55,981 bases of DNA from Candidatus Bipolaricaulota bacterium (GCA_030612485.1 JAUWNS010000001.1:1-55981), one strand, 5' to 3'. Shown: positions 1-7,454, counted from the stretch's first letter. Translations and numbers: made by a program. The notes: generated by a model from the sequence alone, not told the origin.

Positions 1-183
1 GGAAAACCCAACGTACGGAATTTTAGAGAGGGAGGAGGAAACGTGTTGCATGGACTGGCGGCTATTTGCCACGAAGCTGGAAACGGCGGATACATCGGAA
101 GTCACTGTCCTAAACAATGCGCGCCTCCTCTCTACTCGGCGGTGAATTCTCTTCGACCTCCGTCCCGCGCGAATCGAAATTAG
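1..183 (+). other. Open frame entering from the left edge, unrecognised
   Basis: The plus strand is open from base 1 to a TAG at 181-183. The translation (NFREGGGNVLHG, HEAGNGGYIGSH and similar) is not one I recognise. It could be the tail of a gene starting outside the window, or chance. The last third overlaps a dispersed repeat that recurs at 2477-2575, which argues that at least the 3' part is not native coding sequence. Confidence 0.15.
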
Positions 184-215
184 ATGTCACTACCCACTCG
201 AAACTACAAGGAACC
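141..215. repeat. Dispersed repeat, copy 1 (also at 2477-2575)
   Basis: About 75 bp beginning GGTGAATTCTCTTC and containing GATGTCACTACCCACTCGAA is repeated at 2477-2575; the second copy is longer by roughly 24 bases near its start. Its inner part, read on the other strand, resembles the 66-bp units at 55394-55525 (shared core TTTCGAGTGGGTA). It ends exactly at the stop codon of the HEPN pseudogene. Confidence 0.7.
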
Positions 216-659
216 TAGTTTCCAGTCTTGCTCGGGAATGACTGAAGTTGCTGATGAATCCACTCCACATATTCTTCCGCTTTGGCAAGAAGGCTCCTGG
301 TTTCAGTTTCTGTAACAACACCTGCTGCATCGTAAGTTATCTGATGATGCTTGACGTATGCGATCAAAGTAGACGATCAACGACTTGTGTGCATCATCAA
401 CAGTCACCAGCATAAATGCGAACGTATTCTTGTGACCCTCATTGCTCGCCGGACGGTATCCTTGGGCGAACATAAACGCGCGCGAAGCCTGTAACACTCC
501 GTTGTAAGCGATGGAGAATGCCCAGTCAGTGTCTATGTCAAGCACTTTACGTGCAGTGTTCAGGTCGCGTTGTGCCCGCTCAAATGTTGCTACGATAGTC
601 GCCTTTGCAATCGCTCCCTTGTAGATTCTTTGCTCTTCAAGCAGTTGTTGTATACTCAT
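215..659 (-). pseudogene. HEPN-domain toxin partner of an MNT/HEPN module, frameshifted
   Basis: The ATG at 659 opens a frame (MSIQQLLEEQRIYKG) typical of small HEPN proteins that pair with MNT nucleotidyltransferases. Similarity runs in frame to FDRIR near 355. The open frame then turns into unrelated sequence. One base out of phase, the protein resumes with KHHQITYDAAGVVTETETRS and ends at 215-217, the usual HEPN C-terminal half with its basic/His segment. So one indel at about 351-357 splits the gene. The start overlaps the upstream MNT stop as TGATG, showing an original two-gene operon. HEPN toxins are RNases; this copy should be inactive unless the indel is a sequencing error or is bypassed. 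Confidence 0.75.
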
Positions 660-1221
660 CAACTTTTCCTATGACGAGGAGCTTCGGGCCAGAGAGTACG
701 CTCGAGAGGAAACTGTTCGCATTGTTTTTCTCCCTTTGAAACTCCTCGGGGGGAGAACAAGGAATAGTTCACCGCTCGCTTTAGTTTATCCTCCGCTTGA
801 ACGATCGCATGATGGAGATTGATCACATCGAGATCTCCAACGATCATCAAGTCGATGTCGCTCTTAGCGGTATACGTTCCTTGAGCGACACTGCCGTACA
901 CAAACGCTAACACTATCTTGCTACCATACGGCACTAGTGCCGCGCTTAGAACTTCAACTAAGCCCACTGTCTTCACGGCGATACTCCGCAACTCGTCGAA
1001 TATCGGCAAATCGCGATTAGCGTGGTAATGCTTCTGTGTCCCCTCACGTTGAGAAACTACTACCCTAATCCTTCCAGCCGTGTCAGCTCACGGCTTAAGT
1101 TGGTAGAATCCTCCCCCAACAGATTTGCCAATTGTCGCACATAGTATCGCTCATCCGGATGGGTGAACAGCCACCCGATAACCCGAGCCCGCAACTGTGA
1201 ACCAAGAAGCTTCTCCAGCAT
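637..1221 (-). pseudogene. MNT-type nucleotidyltransferase with N-terminal winged helix, two frameshifts
   Basis: The gene begins at the ATG at 1221 behind the ribosome site GGAGAG and encodes a winged-helix start (MLEKLLGSQLRARVIGWLF). A frameshift near 1060-1072 moves to the frame that reads VVSQREGTQKHYHANRDLPI and on into the nucleotidyltransferase domain, with FVYGSVAQG and KSDIDLM as the GS and DxD motifs. A second shift lies in a six-base G/C run at 748-753: one base out of phase gives SPEEFQREKNNANSFLSS and KLLVIGKVDEYTTTA before a stop at 637. This wHTH-MNT architecture is the antitoxin side of HEPN/MNT modules. The winged helix could have served autoregulation. Two shifts here plus one in the partner make the module look decayed. 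Confidence 0.75.
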
Positions 1222-1238
1222 TGTCTCTCCCTGATGCA

Positions 1239-1270
1239 GTAAATAACACTGCGGTTGCAGTATATTTTAC
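1239..1270 (-). promoter_or_regulatory. Imperfect inverted repeat upstream of the MNT gene, possible operator
   Basis: GTAAATAACACTGC, a four-base spacer and GCAGTATATTTTAC form an inverted repeat with 11 of 14 positions matching, 17 bases upstream of the MNT start. Because the MNT protein carries a winged helix, autoregulation through this site is plausible. The IS200 element begins directly beside it. Confidence 0.3.
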
Positions 1271-1837
1271 GAGAGACGGCATTTGAATGCCCCGTCTCGG
1301 GAGAGCGGGGATGAAAAATGCTTGCTGCCGAAGGCAGCACAGTTTGTAGTACAGTGGAGGCATGGCTACGAAGAGAGGGAGTCACTGTGTGTACGACACG
1401 AAGTACCACTTGGTATGGGCACCGAAGTATCGGAAGTGGATACTGAGGGGAGAGATCAGAGATCGGGCGAAAGAGTTGTTCAAAGAGATAGCACAATACC
1501 ATGGGTTTGAGATTGAGGAGATGGAGGTAGCAGCAGACCACGTACACATTTTCATAAGTTTTCCACCGAAGTACTCGATATCGAAGGTAGTGGGGATACT
1601 GAAGGCAGTGAGTGCGAGGGAGATACGGAAGGAATTTCCGAGGGTGAAGAAACAGTTATGGGGAGGGGAATTCTGGGAGGATGGGTACTTTGCGCGGACG
1701 GTGGGGGACAAAGTGACGGCGGAAGTGATCAAGAAATACATTCGCTTTCACAAAGACAGGGCGGAGAGGCCGGAGCAGTTGCAGTTGTTTTGAAAAGCCC
1801 CGTCCGGAAGGGCGGGGATTCTTTTTACTACACCCCC
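1271..1837 (+). mobile_element. IS200/IS605-family insertion sequence
   Basis: A single tnpA gene is flanked by subterminal hairpins: 1290-1310 on the left (stem CCCCG...CGGGG with an inner CTC/GAG) and 1798-1817 on the right (CCCCG...CGGGG). The two are near copies in the same orientation, as expected for ends recognised by an HUH transposase. A third perfect hairpin, TGCTGCC gaa GGCAGCA at 1323-1339, sits ahead of the ribosome site and is of the kind that represses tnpA translation in IS200. Both putative edges lie beside TTTTAC (1265-1270, 1832-1837), compatible with the TTAC-type target of this family. Exact ends are inferred. It lacks tnpB. Confidence 0.75.
1362..1793 (+). CDS. tnpA: IS200/IS605 transposase TnpA (Y1 HUH)
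   Basis: This 143-residue protein has the full IS200 TnpA architecture: N-terminal CVYDTKYHLVWAPKYR, the metal-binding HUH motif HVH at residues 60-62 (DHVHIFISF), FWEDGYFARTVG, and the catalytic tyrosine Y126 in VIKKYIRFHK. The length matches the family. It would perform single-strand cut-and-paste transposition through a covalent phosphotyrosine intermediate. The start ATG follows GTGGAGGC. It is the only intact plus-strand gene in the window and appears complete, so the element may be active. Confidence 0.95.
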   Translation: MATKRGSHCVYDTKYHLVWAPKYRKWILRGEIRDRAKELFKEIAQYHGFEIEEMEVAADHVHIFISFPPKYSISKVVGILKAVSAREIRKEFPRVKKQLWGGEFWEDGYFARTVGDKVTAEVIKKYIRFHKDRAERPEQLQLF

Positions 1838-2112
1838 CGAGGTGACATTGGAGTTCATCAGGAGTCCGGTCTTCACTCCCGCCAGCCGCATGTGTCAAGG
1901 GTCGGGTAGGTTTCCCCGGTCCATGGTCGGCGGAAACAGTGAGCCATCGGTTCTTAGCTCAGCTTACAGTTTGCTTTGGGTCTTGCGCTGCAGGGCAAGC
2001 TGCTCGCTACGCGCAACATGGTATTGTGTAGCGTTGGGCCCTGTGCCCGACGTTGCTCTGTGAGCTGTATCTCAACGTGGCAGACGAACCCTGCAGGGCG
2101 AGCTGCCACGCT
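1838..2112. repeat. Gene-free stretch with small palindromes
   Basis: No convincing coding sequence. A perfect 8-bp inverted repeat, CGTGGCAG (2076-2083) and CTGCCACG (2103-2110), encloses a CTGCAGGG core; related words such as GCAGGGCAAGCTGC and GCTACGC recur at about 1991-2015. The first bases (TACTACACCCCCCGAG) equal the right arm of the hairpin at 2302-2345, so the IS appears to lie against, or inside, another copy of that element. Confidence 0.5.
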
Positions 2113-2194
2113 ACCCTGGGGGGGATACCAGGTGGCCCGTACCCGGGGATACTAACCCGGCCAATGACAGCATATAGGTCAGCAACTGCGCCTC

Positions 2195-2234
2195 GCCCCG
2201 TGGAATAATTCCACCGGTTGCTATTCCATGGGGC
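2195..2234. repeat. In-frame palindrome, copy A (GCCCCGTGGAATA...)
   Basis: A 40-bp near-perfect palindrome with outer arms GCCCCGTGGAATA and TATTCCATGGGGC. Copies B (13549-13586) and C (47601-47638) share the arms and each lies in frame inside a gene. On the minus strand this copy encodes HGIATGGIIPRG. Confidence 0.85.
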
Positions 2235-2246
2235 TCGTGGATGCCC

Positions 2247-2278
2247 TTGGGGAAGTGTCCCCTTGGGGAAGTGTCCCC
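2247..2278. repeat. Tandem 16-mer hairpin repeat
   Basis: TTGGGGAAGTGTCCCC occurs twice in direct succession. Each unit is itself palindromic (GGGGAAGTGTCCCC), so the pair can form two small hairpins. It is another insert in the GxxExxY pseudogene. Confidence 0.85.
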
Positions 2279-2301
2279 TTGATCTGCTCGACGCTCTTCA
2301 A

Positions 2302-2345
2302 CTTGGGGGGTGTAGTAGCCGGTCCTGTTTACTACACCCCCCGAG
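2302..2345. repeat. Perfect 13-bp inverted repeat (GGGGGGTGTAGTA)
   Basis: GGGGGGTGTAGTA at 2305-2317 and TACTACACCCCCC at 2330-2342 form a stem around a 12-base loop. The right arm recurs without its left arm at 1836-1848, directly beside the IS200 right end. It interrupts the GxxExxY pseudogene after LII. Confidence 0.8.
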
Positions 2346-2453
2346 ATGATCAGCTTGTCTTCTACCAGCAAGTCCACGCGATAGCCGCAGTCCAGGCGCC
2401 CGCCTTTGTACTCCACCGGTTGCGGATGCTGCAACTTGAACCGAATTCCATTC

Positions 2454-2575
2454 TTCGTGTCCTTCGTGCTCTTCGTGGTGAATTCTCTTCAGACCTCCGG
2501 TCTTGCTTCGCAACCGGCATCCGTCCCGTGCGAACCGAAATTAGATGTCACTACCCACTCGAAACGACAAGGAAC
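2454..2575. repeat. 9-base word tract (TTCGTGTCC) joined to dispersed repeat copy 2
   Basis: TTCGTGTCC TTCGTGCTC TTCGTGG is a short 9-base word tract that leads straight into the second copy of the repeat first seen at 141-215. The following 110 bases to the GHMP kinase stop contain ATTCTTA-type words and no gene. Confidence 0.7.
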
Positions 2576-2684
2576 CTTACTTTCCTTCCTCCCTGTCGAT
2601 CATTTCCTTATTCTATTCCATATCAGCCATTTCTTTCTGATTCATGGCTTTTCATTCTTAATTCTTCATTCTTAATTCTTATCT

Positions 2685-3671
2685 CTAGCTTCCCACATAG
2701 ATTATCTTGCTTCCCTGAGACTCAAAGTGAAACTCCGTCTCGATCAAACCCAGTTTTGCCATCGCTTCTCTCAGGTTCCTCTGGTGATCCTCCTCGCAAT
2801 AGAAAAGAAGGAACCCACCTCTGCCTGCCCCAAGGAGCTTCCCACCCCGGGCACCGGCCTCAAGCGCGCGGTTGTAGCACTCGTCGATCTGAGGATTGGA
2901 GATGTGGCCAGTCAGCTGCTTCTTGTATTCCCAATTCCGGTGGAGGAGGTCCCCGAAGCTTGTCAAATCATCGTTGCACAGCGCTTCTCGAAGTTCCCGC
3001 GCAAGTTCAACCATCCTGCCCAAGGCCTCCTGCTTCTCCTCCCGGTTTTCGGTCTCCCTCCTCTGCTCCTTTAGGATCTCATTTGTGTCCCTCTTGATTC
3101 CCGTATAGAAGAGGAGGAGGTTTCTATCCAATCGTGCCTTGGTTTCCTTGTCACAGATCACGGGGTTCACGAACACCGTATCATCCGAGTTAAGCTGGAT
3201 ATGATTAAGATTCCCATAGGCCACCGCATACTGATCCTGCTTACCGATGGGGTTGCCCAGGACTTCGATCTCGATGCGGCAGGCCTCCTGGGCTAACTGC
3301 TCCGCAGATCTGAAAATACCCTTATAAGCGTAGAGCGCATTGAGCAACCCTACGGTGAGGCTGGAAGAGGAACCCAGTCCCGTGCCGGCGGGGATATCGG
3401 CAATGGTGGTAATCTCAATCCCTCCATCTATACCCACGGCCTTCAGCGCCTCCCGCGCCAGTTTATGTTGAATCTGGTCAACGGACTCAACGATCTCGGT
3501 CTTCGTGTAGGAAACCCTAATAGTATCCTCAAATCTCTTATTTAAGGTGACATACATGTATTTGTCGATTGTTGTGCTGGTGACCGCCCCCGGCTTGAGC
3601 CGGTAATAGGCACTCAGATCAGAACCGCCACCCGCAAAGCTGATCCTAAAAGGGGTCTTGGAAATAATCAC
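2685..3671 (-). CDS. GHMP-family sugar kinase, D-glycero-D-manno-heptose 7-phosphate kinase-like
   Basis: The 328-residue protein opens with KTPFRISFAGGGSDLSAYY, the N-terminal signature of HddA-type GHMP kinases, and has the ATP-binding glycine/serine loop PAGTGLGSSSSLTVGLLNAL around residues 95-114 and a C-terminal GAGRGGFLLFYC. HddA phosphorylates D-glycero-D-manno-heptose 7-phosphate on the way to GDP-heptose; related fucose kinases share the fold, so the exact substrate is inferred. Start is GTG at 3671, nine bases after AAGGAG. No GmhA, GmhB or HddC partner is in the window. It is the last gene of the minus-strand cluster and is isolated from its neighbour by a repeat tract. Confidence 0.85.
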   Translation of the reverse strand: MIISKTPFRISFAGGGSDLSAYYRLKPGAVTSTTIDKYMYVTLNKRFEDTIRVSYTKTEIVESVDQIQHKLAREALKAVGIDGGIEITTIADIPAGTGLGSSSSLTVGLLNALYAYKGIFRSAEQLAQEACRIEIEVLGNPIGKQDQYAVAYGNLNHIQLNSDDTVFVNPVICDKETKARLDRNLLLFYTGIKRDTNEILKEQRRETENREEKQEALGRMVELARELREALCNDDLTSFGDLLHRNWEYKKQLTGHISNPQIDECYNRALEAGARGGKLLGAGRGGFLLFYCEEDHQRNLREAMAKLGLIETEFHFESQGSKIIYVGS

Positions 3672-3683
3672 CTTCTAATCTCC

Positions 3684-3902
3684 TTTTTATGAATTGAGAA
3701 TTATGAATGAAGAATTATGAATGAAAAACCCTAGAATAAAGAACAATTAAGAATTGAGAATGAAGAATCCAAAATTTCAAAGCCCAGTTTTTGAACTTTC
3801 ATTCTACATTCTTAATTCTTAATTCTTAATTGCACTTCCTCATTCTCAATTCTTAATTCTCAATTGCAGTTTCTCATTCTCAATTCTTAACTCTTAATTG
3901 CT
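3684..3902. repeat. ATTCTTA/ATTCTCA heptamer tract with 46-bp core copy 1
   Basis: Degenerate words ATTCTTA, ATTCTCA, ATTCATA and TACATTC fill the whole intergenic gap in both orientations (GAATTGAGAATGAAG on one side, CATTCTTAATTCTTAATTG on the other). Inside it, 3766-3811 is a non-heptamer core (AATCCAAAATTTCAAAGCCC and onward) repeated at 5088-5133 and 5364-5409. Confidence 0.85.
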
Positions 3903-3907
3903 TCCAA

Positions 3908-5020
3908 CTATGAGCCTTGAGCTTGTCTTACCACTCCCGCCTGACGCATCAGCCGATCTGCTTCTGTGAAGTAATCCTCGATGCTGCCAATCGACTCCAC
4001 CCAGGAGAGGTAATCATCAAGTATATCTTCCAGAGCGCGCTGCGGCTTCCAACCAAGCTTCCGCAGTTTCTCGATGCTGGATACACTGTGGCGAGTATCG
4101 CCCACCCGGTACTCTCCGGGAATTTCAGGTTTAATAGTCGTGTCCAGCTTCCTCGCAAGCAGTTCGGCGTACTCTAAGACAGTCGTTGAACAGCCACTCC
4201 CCACATTGAAGACGCCATAGTCAGCTCGCTCATTATTCATCACAAGCATGTTGGCATCAATAACATCATCGATATGAGTATAATCCCGCCGCTGCAACCC
4301 ATCCTCATAGATAATCGGGGGCTTACCACTCAAGAACCTCAACGTGAAGATTCGGCAGACACCAGAATACTGGTTATAGAACGATTGCCTTGCCCCTTGG
4401 ACGATGGAATATCTCAGAGCAACCGTGGGAATTCCCAGTAGCTCTCCCAATCGCAACCCTACCAGTTCCTGACCGTACTTAGAAAGAGCGTAGGCGGAGT
4501 GGGGACTAGCAAACTCCTCCGAGTGAAGAACGGATTCGGCCTTCGTACCGCAAATGGGGCACCTAATTTCCCAGTCCGCTCTCCTCACCTGCTCGGAGGA
4601 CCTACACAAGGGGTTAAACAGACCGTGCTCCTTACACTGGTACTGACCCTCACTGTAGACAGCCTGGGAAGACGCGATGATGACTTTCTTGACCCGGTAC
4701 TTCCGCTCGCGTATTAGCTCGTAGATCAGGGCGGTGCTGACAACGTTCGTATGGATGAACTTGCTGTAGTCGGGCATGTAATCCTGATAAGCCGCTTCAT
4801 GAAAGACGACATCCACACCCTTTAGGGCCTTATCGAGCTCGGCTTTGTTGCGCACATCACCGCGAATGAACTCAGCCCCCGGCGGGATATATTGGAGACC
4901 ATCCCGGTGGACTCGCTCCTCCAGGTTATCCAGGATCCGCACCTCATAGCCCTCTTCAAGCAAGCGATCCGCCGTGTGAGACCCGATGAACCCAGCACCG
5001 CCAGTGACTAGTACGCGCAT
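3908..5020 (-). CDS. Extended SDR nucleotide-sugar epimerase, dTDP-L-rhamnose 4-epimerase-like (WbiB type)
   Basis: 370 residues, complete. The Rossmann motif GGAGFIGS lies at residues 7-14, the catalytic SSQ and YALSK (Y-x3-K) are in place, and a cysteine-bearing insert (CKEHGLFNPLC ... RCPICG, about residues 127-159) sits between them. That Cys-rich insert is characteristic of the WbiB-type dTDP-rhamnose 4-epimerases (giving dTDP-6-deoxy-talose) and may bind a metal. Start ATG follows GAGGAGGCAAC. No rml genes lie in the window, so the substrate must come from elsewhere or be different; the subfamily assignment is by recall of the insert. Confidence 0.8.
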   Translation of the reverse strand: MRVLVTGGAGFIGSHTADRLLEEGYEVRILDNLEERVHRDGLQYIPPGAEFIRGDVRNKAELDKALKGVDVVFHEAAYQDYMPDYSKFIHTNVVSTALIYELIRERKYRVKKVIIASSQAVYSEGQYQCKEHGLFNPLCRSSEQVRRADWEIRCPICGTKAESVLHSEEFASPHSAYALSKYGQELVGLRLGELLGIPTVALRYSIVQGARQSFYNQYSGVCRIFTLRFLSGKPPIIYEDGLQRRDYTHIDDVIDANMLVMNNERADYGVFNVGSGCSTTVLEYAELLARKLDTTIKPEIPGEYRVGDTRHSVSSIEKLRKLGWKPQRALEDILDDYLSWVESIGSIEDYFTEADRLMRQAGVVRQAQGS

Positions 5021-5435
5021 GTTGCCTCCTCGATGGGAAAATCGAAATTGAGAATGGAGAATTAAGAATGGAGAATTAAGAACGAAAAATCCAAAATTTC
5101 AAAGCCCAGTTTTTGCACTTTCATTCTACATTCGTAACTATTCAGCCTGATGAAGCGCCATTGGATCAGCATTATCGACCACTTGGAGTAAAGGAGTGAT
5201 CTTGAGCCGTAGGACTTTCGAATTGCGAGCTAAGCGCATGGGATCTGAATAAATGTCTCCATAACTCGTCTAGCAGGAAAATGAGGGCCTTAGACTCATG
5301 ACCCCGGAATTCCGCATGGCAACTTACTTCAGCTAGCTGAACAGTCACGAATTAAGAATGAAAAATCCAAAATTTCAAAGCCCAGTTTTTGCACTTTCAT
5401 TCTACATTCTCAATTCTACATTCTTAACTGCTTTT
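5021..5435. repeat. Repeat-filled intergenic region with two 46-bp core copies
   Basis: Heptamer words at 5041-5135 and 5341-5435 flank about 200 bases of unique sequence. The cores at 5088-5133 and 5364-5409 are almost identical to each other and to 3766-3811. The unique middle, read on the minus strand, gives a plausible but unrecognised peptide tail (RLKITPLLQVVDNADPMALH) before a stop, so a gene remnant may lie there. Confidence 0.7.
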
Positions 5436-5792
5436 CTAATTCCCTTTCGCTGTTTTTACGATCGCTGTCAAGATCTTTCTAATCTCTACCGATTCTTGCA
5501 TTATGGATTCCATTGTCTCTTTCTTTAACAACTCAGTATCCCGTATTAGACGCAGCCAGTAATTTGTTTCCCTTGCTTCTTTCAAAGCAACACTCATCTT
5601 GTATCTAAAGTCTTGCTTACTGAATCCTCCAATAGCTTCCTCCACGTTCGCGCCTATCGAAGTGGAGGATCTCAGCAACTGCTTTCCAAGGACAGAACCA
5701 GCAGCATTCTTAGGCAGAGCCTGGACAAGCTTAATGACCCTGAGGCTGAACTTATAACTCCTATCCCGTATTTCGTTCTTTTTCTCATCCAT
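5436..5792 (-). CDS. Four-helix-bundle protein, S23/IVP family, copy 1
   Basis: 118 residues from the ATG at 5792 (a TTG four codons upstream is possible). Family hallmarks are visible: LVQALPKNAAGSVLGKQLLR, then SSTSIGANVEEAIGGFSKQD, then a helical ALKEARETNYWLRLIRDTEL. Members form four-helix bundles; the name comes from ORFs in 23S rRNA intervening sequences, and the bAvd accessory proteins of diversity-generating retroelements share the fold. Nearly identical to copy 2 at 11541, including its flanking heptamer tracts, so both derive from one duplicated unit. Cellular role unknown. Confidence 0.9.
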   Translation of the reverse strand: MDEKKNEIRDRSYKFSLRVIKLVQALPKNAAGSVLGKQLLRSSTSIGANVEEAIGGFSKQDFRYKMSVALKEARETNYWLRLIRDTELLKKETMESIMQESVEIRKILTAIVKTAKGN

Positions 5793-5804
5793 ATCTAGTA
5801 GCAA

Positions 5805-5945
5805 TTAAGAGTTTAGAATTAAGAATTATGAATTTTAGCTTTTCATTCTAAATTCTTCATTCATAATTCTCCATTGCTGTTCTCATTCATAATTCTCCAT
5901 TGCTGCTCTACATTCTTAATTCACAATTCTTAATTCATACCTCAT
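5805..5945. repeat. Heptamer tract upstream of S23 copy 1
   Basis: ATTCTAA, ATTCTTC, ATTCATA and similar words with the recurrent punctuation CATTGCTGTTC. The first 100 bases match the tract upstream of S23 copy 2 almost base for base (starting TATCTAGTAGCAATTAAGAG), which shows that gene and tract moved together. The end carries CTCATGCCTCATGCCTCATAC, another short word repeat. Confidence 0.85.
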
Positions 5946-5948
5946 GCC

Positions 5949-7142
5949 TCATGCCTCATACCCCTCTGGGTGGCTCTTATGCCAACGCCAAGCGCTTTCC
6001 ACAATCGCCTCCAGCTCAGTGAACTTCGGTTTCCATCCCAGCTCCCTCTTGGCGCGTTCGGGACTTGCAACGAGCACCGCTGGATCCCCGGATCTACGCG
6101 GGGCGAATTCGTAAGGGATATCCACACCAGTGACTCGTTTTGCCGTCTCAATGACTTCCAGCACGGTAAACCCCTCGCCATTGCCCAGGTTGTACCTAGC
6201 ACCGGAGTACCGGTTCAGACTCTTCAGAGCTAAAATATGCGCCTGGGCCAAATCCACCACATGAATGTAATCTCGAACACACGTCCCATCCCGCGTCGGA
6301 TAATCATTGCCAAAAATCCTCAATGAATCTGCCTGGTTGATTTCCTTGCCTTTACTTCCTAGCTCCCCTGCACCCTTTCTCCCCTTCTCCCCCGCGCCTT
6401 GCCGTTCTTCATTCTCAATTCTCAATTCTCCATTCTCAATTCTTCCTGTCTCCTCTGCTTTCCGTCCCCTCTCTCTCCTTGCTCTTTTCCATTCTCCATT
6501 CTCCATTCTCAATTCATAATTCTCCCCGTCTCCCCCGCTCCCTTGCTCCGCAAGCGCTCTCCGCAGCACGAGGGGGATGAGATGCGATTCGGGGTCATGA
6601 TCCTCTCCGAACCGTTCGGAGGCACCTGCAGCGTTGAAGTAACGCAAGGCAATGTAGCTTAATCCGTAAGCCCGGTGGTACCAGTCCAAGACCCTCTCAA
6701 ACATATACTTCGATTCGCCATAGGCATTTAGTGGCTCTTTGCGATGATCCTCAGTGATCAGGCCCTCCTGAGGTTCCCCATAGACCGCAGCGGAAGAGGA
6801 GAAGATGACCTTGCCAACGTTATGCTCCAACATTGCGTCTAAGAGCGTGATGCCCTTCACAACGTTCTCACGGAAGAAACTTCTAGGGTCGGTCATCGAG
6901 CGTTCGACGACTGTCTCGGCCGCCATATGGATCACGGCTTCAACCTCGTGCTTATCCAGGACATCTTCAACCAACTCTCTGTTCCCGATGTCTCCCTCAA
7001 CAAAGGTCGCTTCATCAGAGATAGCCCTCCGATGCCCCTGAACTAGGTTGTCGAGCACTACAACCTCTTCATTCTGTTTAAGCAGCTGCTCTACGATAAC
7101 GCTACCAATGTAACCCGCTCCACCGGTAACTAAGATACTCAT
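5949..7142 (-). CDS. galE: UDP-glucose 4-epimerase with a repeat-encoded insert
   Basis: GalE interconverts UDP-glucose and UDP-galactose using bound NAD. The protein (397 residues from ATG 7142, behind GGGAGGT) has GGAGYIGS at 7-14, SSSAAVYG at 115-122, Y141-x3-K145, RYFNAAGA at 167-174 and DYPTRDGTCVRDYIHV at 280-295. It is about 70 residues longer than normal GalE because residues 200-271 are a low-complexity insert (RMENGEWKR, RIENGELRIENEE, GAGEKGRKGAGELG) encoded by intergenic-type repeat words. The insert replaces a surface loop just before SLRIFGNDYPT and keeps the frame. Activity is plausible if the loop is tolerated. Located between repeat tracts, so probably its own transcription unit. 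Confidence 0.92.
   Translation of the reverse strand: MSILVTGGAGYIGSVIVEQLLKQNEEVVVLDNLVQGHRRAISDEATFVEGDIGNRELVEDVLDKHEVEAVIHMAAETVVERSMTDPRSFFRENVVKGITLLDAMLEHNVGKVIFSSSAAVYGEPQEGLITEDHRKEPLNAYGESKYMFERVLDWYHRAYGLSYIALRYFNAAGASERFGEDHDPESHLIPLVLRRALAEQGSGGDGENYELRMENGEWKRARRERGRKAEETGRIENGELRIENEERQGAGEKGRKGAGELGSKGKEINQADSLRIFGNDYPTRDGTCVRDYIHVVDLAQAHILALKSLNRYSGARYNLGNGEGFTVLEVIETAKRVTGVDIPYEFAPRRSGDPAVLVASPERAKRELGWKPKFTELEAIVESAWRWHKSHPEGYEA
6330..6545. repeat. Repeat tract inserted in frame inside galE
   Basis: C-rich words (CTCCCCTGCACC, CCCCGTCTCCCCCGCTCCC) alternate with ATTCTCA heptamers, the same two word families that fill the intergenic gaps at 7143-7454 and 7845-8165. On the coding strand they read as polar low-complexity peptide with no stop codon. 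Confidence 0.9.
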
Positions 7143-7454
7143 AAGACCTCCCTGATTAATGAAGAATTGAGAATTCTGAGTTGAGAATGATAAATCTCTA
7201 TGCCTCAATTCTAAGTTCTAAACTCTTACTTGTTAATTGCTTTTCCCCTTCAGCCTTCAGCTCTCCTAATTTCAATTCTAAATGCCTAATTCACAATTGC
7301 AGTGCCTCATTCTCAATTGCAGTCTCTCATTCTCCCTGTCTCCCCTGCACCCTTTCTCCCCTGCTTTCCGTCCCCTCTCTCCCCCGCACCCCTGCTCCTT
7401 GCTCTTTTTCATTCTTCATTCTCCATTCATAATTCTACATTGCCTCTCCCATTC
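7143..7454. repeat. Intergenic heptamer and C-rich word tract
   Basis: No gene. The tract begins with GAATTGAGAATTCTGAG-type words, passes through ATTCTAA and CAATTGCAG words, then CTCCCCTGCACCC words, then ATTCATA words up to the VanZ stop. The galE ribosome site lies at the left edge. Confidence 0.85.

Larger units (their letters stand above)
2113..2440 (-). pseudogene. GxxExxY-family protein, C-terminal half broken by palindromic insertions
   Basis: Read on the minus strand, PQPVEYKGGRLDCGYRVDLL followed by VEDKLII is the signature core of GxxExxY proteins (small PD-(D/E)XK-like proteins, often near repeats). In intact members this continues with a short ELKxVE...IHEAQLLTYM segment. Here it is interrupted: after LII comes a hairpin-encoded GGVVNRTGYYTP, then VEERRADQ, then GDTSPRGHFPKG from a tandem 16-mer, then IHE, then PHGIATGGIIPRGE from a 40-bp palindrome, then AQLLTYMLSLAGL, after which the sequence is lost. 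The N-terminal half is replaced by 9-base word repeats. The inserts keep the frame open, but the fold cannot be complete. Confidence 0.75.

Noticed and set aside
659..662. TGATG stop-start overlap taken as proof that the short MNT frame is the native one
   Set aside because: The alternate frame reads PEEFQREKNNANSF and LLVIGKVDE, which match the MNT family C-terminus far better; the overlap is probably coincidental or secondary.
2228..3097. 289-codon plus-strand ORF opposite the GHMP kinase
   Set aside because: It is mostly antisense to a well-supported kinase and otherwise covers repeats and a pseudogene.
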